Shown in pieces: positions 48,701 through 59,159 of a stretch of DNA of 64,000 bases. The number at the start of each line of letters is the position of its first letter. Positions within the stretch are counted from its first letter, which is position 1. Below the pieces are notes generated by a model. The model was not told where the DNA came from, ran no database searches, and saw only the letters and a program-made list of their open reading frames with translations. The translations under genes and the position numbers were made by a program. Origin of the DNA: Panulirus ornatus (taxonomy: Eukaryota > Arthropoda > Malacostraca > Decapoda > Palinuridae); assembly GCF_036320965.1 (NCBI RefSeq), contig NC_092234.1, positions 33,880,203 to 33,944,202 of the forward strand. The letters are read 5' to 3'.

Positions 48701-50292
48701 TTTCATTAATTCCAATGGGTTTTATGCGAATGAGACATTATCATGGCTTACCCAAGACAAGCTGTAGCTCTGCAAGGAAAAGTATTTCAATATCATTAGA
48801 ATACAATAGAATGAGAAAAAAAAAATCACAAATTTAAGTCTCGATTTCGACAATGAATATATTCTTGCGGTGATCGTCACCCGTGAACGCCTTCCTTCTT
48901 TTGTTAGAATTATGGACTAAACAAACGCCTTATATTAGGTCGTTGCTAAATTTGTACTTCAGCTTTACAACAATTCCAGAATGTCGAGACTTACAAAACC
49001 CAGGGATGTGTATGTTCTGTCGAGGACTGTTTACATTAGAGGTGCGGAATGTCAACCACAAAGAGGGTCGGACGAGTTAGTGGCTATTCCTCTAACGCTT
49101 GCTGGGAACGATTTTATACTTTATTGCAAAGATTTCGATGAACGATGTCATCAGTCAGACAGAGGATTTGATGACCTGCAACTTGATATCAGGTACAGTA
49201 TTGTAAACACTGCTCCACATGTCCATGATGTCCTCTGTGTGGCTATCGATTTGGTCAAGCAGTACATCAGTTTGGGTACTAAACAATATGAGTAAGAGGC
49301 CATGCATGAGTTATGAGTTTTGATGAAAACATCGTCAATAGTTGTATGCTAGTTTAAAAATATGTAGGAATAGCCTCAATAAAAAGATTGTTCAATGATG
49401 TTTATGTTACGAACAAAAGTGTACATCTTGGAAGAATGAAGGCTGCGTTTTCCAGAAAGCTTCATTTAGTTTTTAATGACCGCAGAAAGCTGAGGTTCAA
49501 GACAGAAGGCAAGTCGGATGTGTAGTGCTTGTCATGTCATTTTGGTGTATATATGTTGGGTTTATTGTGGATGGGGGATCTTTGAGTATGGGCTGCTGAA
49601 ATATGAAGCGCGGTTAAGCTTTTTATTTTCAATGGGTTGGTGGTTAATTGTAGAGTATTGTGAGTCTGAGCTGTTGAGTGCCAAGCATATTGAGGTGGGA
49701 TTGTATTGTGTAGTCTGTGTCGTTTACATGATTGTGATGCGCTGAAATGTCTCTAATCCGGCGAATTATAGTTCGGGCAAAACAGCAGTGACCGAGCTCG
49801 GCAAAATTTGTACACTGCCGTCAGCTGTTATGGTCGCTTGCTTACTCACAGTCGGCCGCTGTGCTTAGTGACCTGTTTGTATACAGATCAATTACGTACA
49901 CTTTCGTGTTGTTTTTCATGTAATTTACGGCAAAATAATACTAAATGATCATAGCATAGACTGGTTGGTCTACTTTTTTTTTTTCCCCTTCGATTATGGT
50001 TCCTTATACGCCTGATTTTTATTCTTTTTTTTTTTTTTTACAGTGATAAAGGAATTGTGTAGTTTTCCCAGTCTTCTAAAAATGGTAGTTGGTTGTGTCA
50101 TTGGTCTGGATTTTTTATTTTTAAAGTAAACTAATCATGGTAACATTCCTCACACTGGAATCTAAACTCTTTGATCTTTACATCTTTACTGTGATTACTT
50201 GGTGCTATTTGTAGTTATTATATGTGTGTTATGGGGATAGAGTTTTACAGTCTCGTTACCACGTCTCTTAACTCTCTACAAATGTACCTTGT

Positions 50293-50296
<4 letters not shown>
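45717..50296. other. Intron 1, mostly unassigned
   Basis: Mixed composition without recognisable repeat proteins. The 104-codon plus-strand frame at 48981-49295 has ordinary-looking composition but no recognised motif, and nothing supports it as a gene. Confidence 0.45.
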
Positions 50297-50323
<27 letters not shown>

Positions 50324-50499
50324 CCAGCCTAAGTCAGGTACCCATCTATCGACCAGCCTCCCCGGGTTCAATGTGGGCCGACTGCCACACCCAGTATTCG
50401 GACGACCAATGCGCGTCCGACCCCGAGCTGGCTCATCAATGACGCTGACTGCTACACCACGGAGCCCCGTGGTGTGTGTGTGTGTGTGTGTGTGTGTGA
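50297..50499 (-). mobile_element. tRNA-like SINE flanked by (CA)n and (GT)n
   Basis: On the minus strand the unit starts GGGGCTCCGTGGTGTAGCAG, a tRNA-like 5' end and A box, and continues for about 145 bp to the complement of (CA)n at 50297-50326. A (GT)n tract lies at 50473-50499. No perfect B box is present on the minus strand, so the tRNA assignment rests on the 5' part. The CA and GT tracts are mutually complementary, so the whole unit could fold back on itself. Confidence 0.5.
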
Positions 50500-50868
50500 A
50501 TATCATCGTCCTGAGACAGCACTCTGATGTAATTATCTACGACTACTTAGAATGAGTCATATTATCAAGATGACATATAAGGCCTAGGATATGCACTTCT
50601 TTTAAGAGTGTGGCCAAAATATCGTGTGTACCCAGATCCTGTGTGAAACACCATCAACTATGTTTCGCTCAAGTGTAATGTAAATGAGAGGCTTAATTAC
50701 TGTTAGTATAACGATCGATACATACGCAGGCTTATACTGATAGTCGTATCATCACGAGTACTGCATTATCTACATCCTATAATAAAGTATGGTCTTTGTA
50801 ACTTTATCTCTGCTTGTATTATCTGCAAATGAGATATAGATTGTGACATCATGGCATCATTACTAGCT

Positions 50869-50928
50869 TAGTGTGCCACTACCCTAGTAGTGGCACACTA
50901 CTACTACTACCCTAGTAGTGGCACACTA
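50869..50928. repeat. Perfect inverted repeat plus direct copy near the exon 1 donor
   Basis: TAGTGTGCCACTAC (50869-50882) is followed after 4 nt by its exact complement GTAGTGGCACACTA (50887-50900). After a CTACTACTACC spacer a second GTAGTGGCACACTA lies at 50915-50928. Either downstream arm can pair with the first arm. It is intronic, 58 nt downstream of the exon 1 donor in transcript direction. Confidence 0.85.
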
Positions 50929-50986
50929 ACCCTACGTGATATTCAACACGAATATCTTATGACACCTCAGATTAGATAAGACTGAC

Positions 50987-52978
50987 CTGCGGAACGGACA
51001 GGTCACGGGCATGTGTGAGGCCTTCTGTGGCCCACGTCCTCAGGCTCATCAGGTAGTCCCGCAGCGGTACGAGGACGGTGGTGGGCTTGAATGGTAGGTC
51101 CCAGCCCATAGCCAGCAGACCCACCATGGGGGCCATACGCTCCGGAAAGTTTTGAAGGGTGACATCGGACAGGCCGTAAGAGCTGAGGAAGGTCTGGATC
51201 CTGGGCACTGCCGCGTTGTAGAGACTCTCTTGCACTTCCCGGGACGCGAGTAGAGTCACCAGCTCCGACGTGTGTGGGGTGACAGTCCTCACAAGGGTTT
51301 CGCGATAGTCCTCGTTTTGTAAGCTTTCCAAGAAGTCGGTCCAGCTGCCGTGGGCCAAGGCTTGCTTCATTGAGGCTAATATGGCATCCATATCCAGCCC
51401 TTGGGTAACCATAGTTTCCCCACTGAAAAGCGACATGAGTAGCGGCAACAGCTGCTCCAGATCTCCCAGACTTGATATTTTTTTGTTTAACATCGCCTTG
51501 CCAAACAAGATGGCATCCTTGATCTTGCGGTTACATGCCTTGTCTGTCTGCATCGACAGTATGACTGGTTCTATCACGTCAATGAGATTCTTCGATCGTT
51601 TACTCGTGTTAGGAACGGTATCTGGCTTTGGGATCCTTGTGCTTTCTGCAGGACTAGGCTGGGATTTAGTTTTTGTTTGTTTAACAGGTTGTTGTTTTTC
51701 CGTTTTTGGCATCTGTACCTTAGGTTGGTTTACTTTCTTTTTTGGCCCTGGATTAAGTAAATTGTTTGTGGCGCCCAAAACAGAACCAATATCAATATTA
51801 TTTTTCTCTGCCAGAGTACTCGCCAGAGTAAGCAATGAGCCCATGTCAATACCTTTCTTCTTGGCCTTTTCCTTTTTATTTTTCTTGGCGTCCTTCTTGG
51901 AGGGTTTGCTGTTATCCATGAACATAGAAGCCAGATTAACCATAGTCCCAAGGTCTACCTTCTCTCCTCCTCCGCCAGCCAACAGCGCACCCAGCCCTCC
52001 AAGGAGACCCCCCATTTGTTGTTGTTTCTGTTGTCCCTCTCTGCCGCCCAGGAAGTTAGCAATGATGGGCGCCAACCCCCCTCCGGCCTGGGTGCCAAGG
52101 GTAGCCAGCAGTGGGGCGGCCTGGGTCAACACATCTCCACTCAGGAGCGGCGACAGTACTTCTAGCACCGCGTCCGCATCCAGATCCACCTCGTTCTCCC
52201 GTAAAAGCGATGCCACCAGTGGCCGGAACAGTCGCAGAGTTTTATCTTTCCCTCTTTTGGATTTGTCTCCATTCTTGGGGTGGGTGTCGGCGGGTACCTT
52301 GTGTTGGGTGTTTTTCATCTGCACTGCGTTATCTGACGTCGAATTGAAGAATTTCTTCAACAGCGACGATACGTCTAGGTTGTTGAGGGTGGCGATGATG
52401 AGGTCCCTAATATTATCATCTCCCTTGCCAATGATAGAGTTTATGAAGGCGCGGATGTCGATGCCATACCTGGCCGCTGTGGGTTGCACCATGTCCACCA
52501 GCTGACCCAGCGGAAGGCCCGCCAGACTATTTCCCAGTTCGTCTTTCTTAAATATCTGTTCCCATATGAGCGGCAGCGTGGTCACGTCCATCCCTGCGAA
52601 GAAGTCCCGATAGTCATCCAGAAGCCCCATCATCTCTGGGGAAAGTCGCTGTTGTAGCTCCGTCCAGAACCGCCCCAGGAGTGCCCCGGAGTCCTTCTGT
52701 TTGACCCCCAGCATGAAGCCTTCTACGAGGAGTCTCCCCATTTCTTGGCCGGCGTCGCTGTGTAACATACTCATCAGCTCCTTCATACTGCGCATCGACG
52801 ACGTCGAGTTACTCACCACATCGAGGAACTTCCTCTGGATCTCCTGTAGACGAGCGGTGTCACTGCTCTTGGGCGTGTCCCCCAGCGTGGGGCTTTGGGT
52901 TCCCTCACAACCTACCGTCCATGCCACAACAGCCACCACCACCACGACCCACACCTTCGAGCTTCTTCTCCACAGCAT
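50987..52978 (-). CDS. Host gene exon 1: signal peptide and main body of a secreted protein
   Basis: The ATG at 52978 lies in the context CCAAAATG. The first 664 residues are encoded here. Residues 1-27 look like a signal peptide (basic MLWRRSSK, then a Val/Ala-rich hydrophobic core). Residues 40-210 are helical, with IQRKFLDVV, LDDYRDFFAGM and ARYGIDIRAFIN. Residues 222-250 are basic. Residues 320-338 are Gln/Gly-rich. A short motif of the form (V/I)D(L/M/I)G(T/S) recurs at 341, 377 and 395, separated by Lys-rich stretches. Residues 410-462 are a Lys/Pro/Gln/Ser-rich linker, followed by a second helical region at 465-660. Candidate N-glycosylation sites are N57, N212 and N457. The only non-signal cysteine is C482. 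The frame continues four codons to a stop at 50972, but a CAG|GTCAGT donor at 50987/50986 makes that an intron read-through. Extracellular function unknown. Confidence 0.85.
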
Positions 52979-54160
52979 TTTGGGTCCGGCTGCGAACTAG
53001 TCTTACTTACGGAACGCTGTCACACTTGCACGCCTCTCTGATGGCCTAATGTAGCCAGTGAACCACACTCACGGTAGTTAGCTCCCTCGCACGGTTTACT
53101 AACTGGAAATGACACAATAATATCCTCCTTCCCAGGTGAGCTCGTGTGTAATGTACGCCGTCAAGATGCGCCACACGTTTACATGTCACTAAGCAAACGC
53201 AATGTTTCTCTTCCTCACTTCTCACATAGTGTCAGCTAACCCAGCACAAGGTGCTCCTGGTCACTCAACTGCTACACTGACGGTGTCTGGAGCCGTACTG
53301 ATGTGGTGCATATCCAACCAGATGATCTCCACCCCACCCTATCCCTACCCGACCCTCCTACCGCCTCCAGGCCTCGTCCCGTTAGACTCTTCCTCTCCAA
53401 GCATGGTTGTACAGGCGCACAGCAGTGAACACGTAGTCTAATTTTGTACGACTTTGTCAAAAGTATACGTGGAGTACAGGACGACCCAGTACGCTAGTAT
53501 GTGTAGTTAATATAGTTTCTATCTCGAACATTGGCAGGAGAATCTTAAGTGAACATTTGTGGAAAAAAGAAAGAGAACAGATTGTATTGGAAAACGAAAG
53601 AACCCGTGTGGTGAAGTCGTTGACCCGCCGACAGGTCCCGCCACAGACGCTGGAGTACCACTCATCAAGCTTTGTGTAAACTCTTCACAGAAAGTATGAC
53701 AAATACACATACAATCAGTACTAAACATATAAATGCCATAACTAATATTATGATGAGTGCTTGGTTTCTATCTGCACTATTTTTTTCGATGTGGTGATTA
53801 TATATGCAGCCGAGTCTTTAAATATGCTTACTGAGTGGCCGTAGGCTCATGCAACCTTGGCATTGAAATCCCCCGTTACGACAGGCAGGAGAGGAGGAGG
53901 AAATGAACTAACGAGTGTGGAACTCCAGTTGCTTCGCTCATTACCTTCCAGATGTTCATTACCTTACCACAAGCACATGCTCACTCCACTGAGCCCCCAC
54001 CACTGCACCCTCAGTGGGAAGTCCCAGTGGGACTCACAGTCAACTGAGATAAAGACTCATGAATAAATATGTAGCTGGAATAATATATATCAAAAACTTT
54101 ATGATAGTTTTATTCCCATTCAAGATTAAGACTTACTGAAATCTTATATAAGAAGAGTCA
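52979..54160. other. Upstream region of the host gene
   Basis: Should contain the promoter and 5' UTR of the minus-strand gene. I see no convincing TATA box or initiator. A donor-like CCGTAAGTAAG (minus strand, about 53013) lies 35 nt before the ATG. It has no usable acceptor before the ATG and is probably chance. Small open frames here show no features. Confidence 0.4.
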
Positions 54161-57100
54161 TTACCATACCCGGGTGAGCTGAGTGGCGACATTTCTATCA
54201 TCACCCACCAGTCCTGCCCTACCGTCACCAACCAGTCCTGCTCTGCCGTCATCTACCCGTCCTGCTCTACCGTAACCCACCACTTCTGCTCTACCGTCAC
54301 CCACCAGTCCTGCTCTACCATCACCAACCAGTCCTGCTCTGCCGTCATCTACCCGTCCTGCTCTACCGTAACCCACCACTTCTGCTCTACCGTCACCCAC
54401 CAGTCCTGCTCTACCGTCACCAACCAGTCCTGCTCTGCCGTCATCTACCCATCCTGCTCTACCGTAACCCACCACTTCTGCTCTACCGTCACCCACCAGT
54501 CCTGCTCTACCGTCACCAACCAGGCCTGCTCTACCGTCACCCACCAGTCCTGCCCTACCGTCACCCACCAGTCCTGCCCTACCGTCACCCACCAGTCCTA
54601 CTCTACCGTCACCCACCAGTCCTGCTCTACCGTAACCCACCACTTCTGCTCTACCGTCACCAACCAGGCCTGCTCTACCGTCACCCACCAGTCCTGCTCT
54701 ACCGTTACCCACCAGTCCTGCTCTGCCGTCATCAACCAGTCCTACCCTACCGTCACCCACCAGTCCTGCTCTTCCGTCACCCACCAGTCCTGCTCTACCG
54801 TCACCCACCAGCCCTGCTCTACCGTCACCCACCAGTCTTGCTCTACCGTCACCCACCAGTCCTGCTCTACCGTCACCCACCAGTCTTGCTCTACCGTCAC
54901 CCACCAGTCTTGCTCTACCGTCACCCACCAGTCCTGCTCTACCGTCACCCACCAGCCCTGCTCTACCATCACCCACCAGTCTTGCTCTAACGTCACCCAC
55001 CAGTTCTGTCCCACCGTCGCCCATCAGCCCTGCTCTACCGTCACCCACCAGTCCTGCTCTACCGTTATCCACCACTCCTACTCTACCGTCACCCACCAGT
55101 CTTGCTCTACCGTCACCCACCAGTTCTGCCCCACCGTCGCCCATCAGCCCTGCTCTACCGTCACCCACCAGTCCTGCTCTACCGTCATCCACCAGTCCTA
55201 CTCTACCGTCACCCACCAGTCCTGCTCTACCGTTACCCACCAGTCCTGCTCTGCCGTCACCAACCAGTCCTACCTTACCGTCACCCACCAGTCCTATTCT
55301 ACCGTCACCCACCAGTCCCGCTCTACCGTCACCAACCAGTCCTGCCCTACCGTCACCAACCAGTCCTGCTCTACCGTCACCCACCAGTCCTGCTCTACCG
55401 TCACCCGCCAGTCCTGCTCTACCGTCACCCACCAGCCCTGCTCTACCGTCACCCACCAGTCTTGCTCTACCGTCACCCACCAGTCCTGCTCTACCGTCAC
55501 CCACCAGCCCTGCTCTATCATCACCCACCAGTCTTGCTCTACCGTCACCCACCAGTTCTGCCCCACCGTCGCCCATCAGCCCTGCTCTACCGTCACCCAC
55601 CAGTCCTGCTCTACCGTCATCCACCAGTCCTACTCTACCGTCATCCACCAGTCCTACTCTACCGTCATCCACCAATCCTACTCTAATGTCACCCACCAGT
55701 CCTGCTCTACCGTCACCTACCAGTTCTGCTCTACCGTTAACCACCAGTTCTGCTCTACCGTCACCCACCAGTCCTACTCTACCGTCACTCACCAGTCCTT
55801 CTCTAATGTTACACACCAGTCTTGCTCTACCGTCACCCACCAGTTCTGCTCTACCGTTAACCACTAGTTCTGCTCTACCGTCACCCGCCAGTCCTGCTCT
55901 ACCGGCACCCACCAGTCCTACTCTACCGTCACTCACCAATCCTTCTCTAATGTTACACACCAGTCTTGCTCTACCGTCACCCACCAGTTCTGCTCTACCG
56001 TTAACCACTAGTTCTGCTCTACCGTCACCCGCCAGTCCTGCTCTACCGTCACCCACCAGTCCTGCCCTACCGTCACCCACCAGTCCTACCCTACCGTCAC
56101 CCGCCAGTCCTGACCTACCGTCACCCGCCAGTCCTGCTCTACCGTCACCCGCCAGTCCTGCTCTACCGTCACCCGCCAGTCCTGCTCTACCGTCACTCAC
56201 CAATGCTGCTCTACCGTCACCCACCAGTCCTGCTCTACCGTCACTCACCAGTGCTGCTCTACCGTCATTCGCCAGTCGTGCCCTACCGTCACCCACCAGT
56301 CCTGCCCTACCGTCACCAACCAGTCCTGCTCTACCGTCACCCACCAGTCCTGCTCTACCGTCACCCACCAGTCCTGCTCTACCGTCACCCACCAGTCCTG
56401 CTCTCCCGTCACCCACCAGTCCTGCTCTACCGTCACCCACCAGTCTTGCTCTACCGTCACCCACCAGTCCTGCTCTACCGTCACCCACCAGCCCTGCTCT
56501 ATCATCACCCACCAGTCTTGCTCTACCGTCACCCACCAGTTCTGCCCCACCGTCGCCTATCAGCCCTGCTCTACCGTCACCCACCAGTCCTGCTCTACCG
56601 TCATCCACCAGTCCTACTCTACCGTCATCCACCAGTCCTACTCTACTGTCATCCACCAATCCTACTCTAATGTCACCCACCAGTCCTGCTCTACCGTCAC
56701 CTACCAGTTCTGCTCTACCGTTAACCACCAGTTCTGCTCTACCGTCACCCACCAGTCCTACTCTACCGTCACTCACCAGTCCTTCTCTAATGTTACACAC
56801 CAGTCTTGCTCTACCGTCACCCACCAGTTCTGCTCTACCGTTAACCACTAGTTCTGCTCTACCGTCACCCGCCAGTCCTGCTCTACCGTCACCCACCAGT
56901 CCTACTCTACCGTCACTCACCAATCCTTCTCTAATGTTACACACCAGTCTTGCTCTACCGTCACCCACCAGTTCTTCTCTACCGTTAACCACTAGTTCTG
57001 CTCTACCGTCACCCGCCAGTCCTGCTCTACCGTCACCCACCAGTCCTGCCCTACCGTCACCCACCAGTCCTACCCTACCGTCACCCGCCAATCCTGACCT

Positions 57101-57856
57101 ACCGTCACCCGCCAGTCCTGCTCTACCGTCACCCGCCAGTCCTGCTCTACCGTCACTCACCAGTGCTGCTCTACCGTCACCCACCAGTCCTGCTCTACCG
57201 TCACTCACCAGTGCTGCTCTACCGTCACCCGCCAGTCGTGCCCTACCGTCACCCACCAGTTCTGCTCTACCGTCACCCACCACTTCTGCTCTACCGTCAC
57301 CCACCAGTCCTGCTCTACCGTCACCGACCAGTCGTGCCCTACCGTCACCCACCAGTCCTGCTCTACCGTCACCCGCCAGCCCTGCTCTACCGTCACCCTC
57401 CAGTTCTGCTCTACCGTCACCCGCCAGTCCTGCTCTACCGTCACCCACCAGTCCTGCCCTACCGTCACCCACCAGTCCTACCCTACCGTCACCCACCAGT
57501 CCTGCCCTACCGTCACCCGCCAGTCCTGCTCTACCGTCACCCGCCAGTCCTGCTCTACCGTCACTCACCAGTGCTGCTCTACCGTCACCCACCAGTCCTG
57601 CTCTACCGTCACTCACCAGTCCTGCTCTACCGTCACCTACCAGTTCTGCTCTACCGTCACCCACCAGTCCTACCCTACCTTCACCCATCAGTCCTGCTCT
57701 ACTGTCACCCGCCAGTCCTGCTCTACCGTCACCCGCCAGTCGTGCCCTACCGTCACTCACCAGTCCTGCTCTACCCGTACCCACCAGTCCTGCTCGTTTA
57801 TCTCCCTCATTTGCCACCTTTTTCCCCAAGCCTTGTCCCCAGCGGTAGGAAGTCAT
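54161..57856 (-). CDS. Open frame across the 24-bp minisatellite (doubtful gene)
   Basis: An ATG at 57856 opens about 1231 codons without a stop to 54161. A short unique start (MTSYRWGQGLGKKVANEGD) is followed by about 150 octapeptides of the type GRAGLVGD and an end NVATQLTRVW. The unit length is 24 nt, a multiple of three, and the unit lacks stop codons, so several frames on both strands are open for long distances. This is the only frame open from an ATG across the whole array, which is suggestive but weak evidence. There is no signal peptide or recognised domain; GQGLGKK only faintly recalls a G-patch. I consider it more likely non-coding. Confidence 0.2.
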   Translation of the reverse strand: MTSYRWGQGLGKKVANEGDKRAGLVGTGRAGLVSDGRARLAGDGRAGLAGDSRAGLMGEGRVGLVGDGRAELVGDGRAGLVSDGRAGLVGDGRAALVSDGRAGLAGDGRAGLAGDGRAGLVGDGRVGLVGDGRAGLVGDGRAGLAGDGRAELEGDGRAGLAGDGRAGLVGDGRARLVGDGRAGLVGDGRAEVVGDGRAELVGDGRARLAGDGRAALVSDGRAGLVGDGRAALVSDGRAGLAGDGRAGLAGDGRSGLAGDGRVGLVGDGRAGLVGDGRAGLAGDGRAELVVNGREELVGDGRARLVCNIREGLVSDGRVGLVGDGRAGLAGDGRAELVVNGRAELVGDGRARLVCNIREGLVSDGRVGLVGDGRAELVVNGRAELVGDGRAGLVGDIRVGLVDDSRVGLVDDGRVGLVDDGRAGLVGDGRAGLIGDGGAELVGDGRARLVGDDRAGLVGDGRAGLVGDGRARLVGDGRAGLVGDGRAGLVGDGRAGLVGDGRAGLVGDGRAGLVGDGRAGLVGDGRARLANDGRAALVSDGRAGLVGDGRAALVSDGRAGLAGDGRAGLAGDGRAGLAGDGRSGLAGDGRVGLVGDGRAGLVGDGRAGLAGDGRAELVVNGRAELVGDGRARLVCNIREGLVSDGRVGLVGAGRAGLAGDGRAELVVNGRAELVGDGRARLVCNIREGLVSDGRVGLVGDGRAELVVNGRAELVGDGRAGLVGDIRVGLVDDGRVGLVDDGRVGLVDDGRAGLVGDGRAGLMGDGGAELVGDGRARLVGDDRAGLVGDGRAGLVGDGRARLVGDGRAGLVGDGRAGLAGDGRAGLVGDGRAGLVGDGRAGLVGDGRAGLVGDGRIGLVGDGKVGLVGDGRAGLVGNGRAGLVGDGRVGLVDDGRAGLVGDGRAGLMGDGGAELVGDGRARLVGDGRVGVVDNGRAGLVGDGRAGLMGDGGTELVGDVRARLVGDGRAGLVGDGRAGLVGDGRARLVGDGRARLVGDGRAGLVGDGRARLVGDGRAGLVGDGRAGLVGDGRAGLVGDGRVGLVDDGRAGLVGNGRAGLVGDGRAGLVGDGRAEVVGYGRAGLVGDGRVGLVGDGRAGLVGDGRAGLVGDGRAGLVGDGRAGLVGDGRAEVVGYGRAGWVDDGRAGLVGDGRAGLVGDGRAEVVGYGRAGRVDDGRAGLVGDGRAGLVGDGRAEVVGYGRAGRVDDGRAGLVGDGRAGLVGDDRNVATQLTRVW
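54178..57795. repeat. 24-bp minisatellite with 984-bp higher-order repeat
   Basis: About 150 tandem copies of a unit with consensus ACCGTCACCCACCAGTCCTG plus CTCT (plus strand). Variants of the unit recur in the same order 984 bp (41 units) apart: CTCTATCATC at 55513 and 56497, CTCTAATGTC at 55681 and 56665, CTCTAATGTT at 55801 and 56785, and again at 55945 and 56929. So about 1 kb of the array was duplicated as a block. Confidence 0.95.
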
Positions 57857-57865
57857 GACCACCAC

Positions 57866-58198
57866 AGTCAGGTGGTGTGAGTGAGGACCGCCCGGGGGAA
57901 GCCACGTGATACATGCAGGACTCTAACACCTTCATACCCGTACCTCCTACGTGACCTCATTCACCTCCCCCCTCCTTCCTCCTGCATCCCCTCCCCTCGC
58001 GGTCCTCCTTCACTCCTCTCACTTTCCCTCGCGTTCCTCCCTCACTTTCCCCGCACCCTTTCGCTGTCCTCCTTCACTTTAGCCGCACTCTTTCCCTACT
58101 CTCCCTCACTCTACCTGCATCCGCGCCCTACCCTCCCTCACTTCCAACCCCGCTCCCTCCCTCACCTCATACACTCCCTCCCTGCTCCTTTCTCCTTG
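57866..58198. other. C/T-rich spacer
   Basis: Pyrimidine-rich sequence with irregular CTCCCTCA-type motifs between the two minisatellites. No gene seen. Confidence 0.5.
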
Positions 58199-58970
58199 CC
58201 CTCCATTACCTCCTTCCTAATCCCACTCCCTGCCCACCATTACCTCCTTCCCAATTCCACCTCCTGCCCACCATTACCTCCTTCCCAATCCCACCCCCTG
58301 CCCTCCATTACCTCCTTCCCAATCCCACTCCCTGCCCACCATTACCTCCTTCCCAATCCTACTCCCTGCCCACCATTACCTCCTTCCCAATCCCACTTCC
58401 TGCCCACCATTACCTCCTTCCCAATCCCACCCCCTGCCCTCCATTACCTCCTTCCCAATCCCACTCCCTGCCCACCATTACCTCCTTCCCAATCCCACTC
58501 CCTGCCCACCTTTACCTCCTTCCCAATCCCACTCCCTGCCCACCATTACCTCCTTCCCAATCCCACCCCCTGCCCTCCATTACCTCCTTCCCAATCCCAC
58601 TCCCTGCCCACCATTACCTCCTTCCCAATCCCACTCCCTGCCCACCTTTACCTCCTTCCCAATCCCACTCCCTGCCCACCATTACCTCCTTCCCAATCCC
58701 ACCCCCTGCCCTCCATTACCTCCTTCCCAATCCCACTCCCTGCCCACCATTACCTCCTTCCCAATCCCACTCCCTGCCCAGCATTGCCTCCTTCCCAATC
58801 CCACTCCCTGCCCACCATTACCTCCCTCTCACTCCCACTCCCTGCCCACCATTACCTCCTTCTCACTCCCACTCCCTGCCCACCATTACCTCCTTCCCAA
58901 TCCCACTCCCTGCCCACCATTACCTCCTTCTCACTCCCACTCCCTGCCCTCCCTCACTCCCTCCCCGCAA
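58199..58970. repeat. 34-bp minisatellite
   Basis: About 22 tandem units starting CATTACCTCCTTCCCAATCC and ending CACTCCCTGCCCAC. The period was measured as 34 bp between 58510 and 58544. Variants swap CCAC for CCTC or CTCCC for CCCCC. The open frame through it (57881-59032, plus) follows from the lack of stops in the unit. Confidence 0.93.
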
Positions 58971-59159
58971 CCCCTCCCTGCCTTGGTTCTGATGACGTCA
59001 CCTCTCGCACAGTAGAAGCATTGATCCGGTGAACAGCTCAGTGTATTTCCGGTCACAAAAATACTTAACAAAATCTCGACAATAAGTGATACAAAATGAC
59101 TGGCAGCTGGCGAATAGAAAATAGAAAATCCTCCTCAAATTGTCAACTGGTCGGTCGTG
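58971..59159. other. Short unassigned spacer
   Basis: No repeat or coding signal seen between the minisatellite and the LINE E remnant. Confidence 0.4.

Noticed and set aside
48981..49295. 104-aa plus-strand ORF as a nested gene in intron 1
   Set aside because: No motif, no clear start context, no neighbouring exons recognised. The length is within chance for a 5-kb intron.
50972..50986. Stop at 50972 as the true end of the host protein
   Set aside because: The four residues before it (VSLI) come from a consensus donor GTCAGT. Three further phase-compatible exons continue the frame.
53000..53030. 5' UTR intron using the donor-like CCGTAAGTAAG upstream of the ATG
   Set aside because: The only acceptor before the ATG is about 20 nt away, too short for an intron. 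No other evidence for splicing there.
54178..57795. CRISPR-like array
   Set aside because: The units are directly tandem with no unique spacers, and the genome is eukaryotic.
55686..57848. Plus-strand Ser/Pro/Thr-rich ORF (SPTSPALP repeats), mucin-like
   Set aside because: It follows automatically from a stop-free 24-bp unit. The overlapping minus frame and other plus frames are also open, and there is no unique start region or signal peptide.
57800..57856. G-patch domain at the start of the minisatellite ORF (RWGQGLGKK)
   Set aside because: Only a few residues fit, and the rest of the ~45-residue domain is replaced by the octapeptide repeat.
57881..59032. 383-aa plus-strand Pro/Ser/His-rich ORF
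   Set aside because: It is a translation of the 34-bp minisatellite, whose unit lacks stop codons in all frames.
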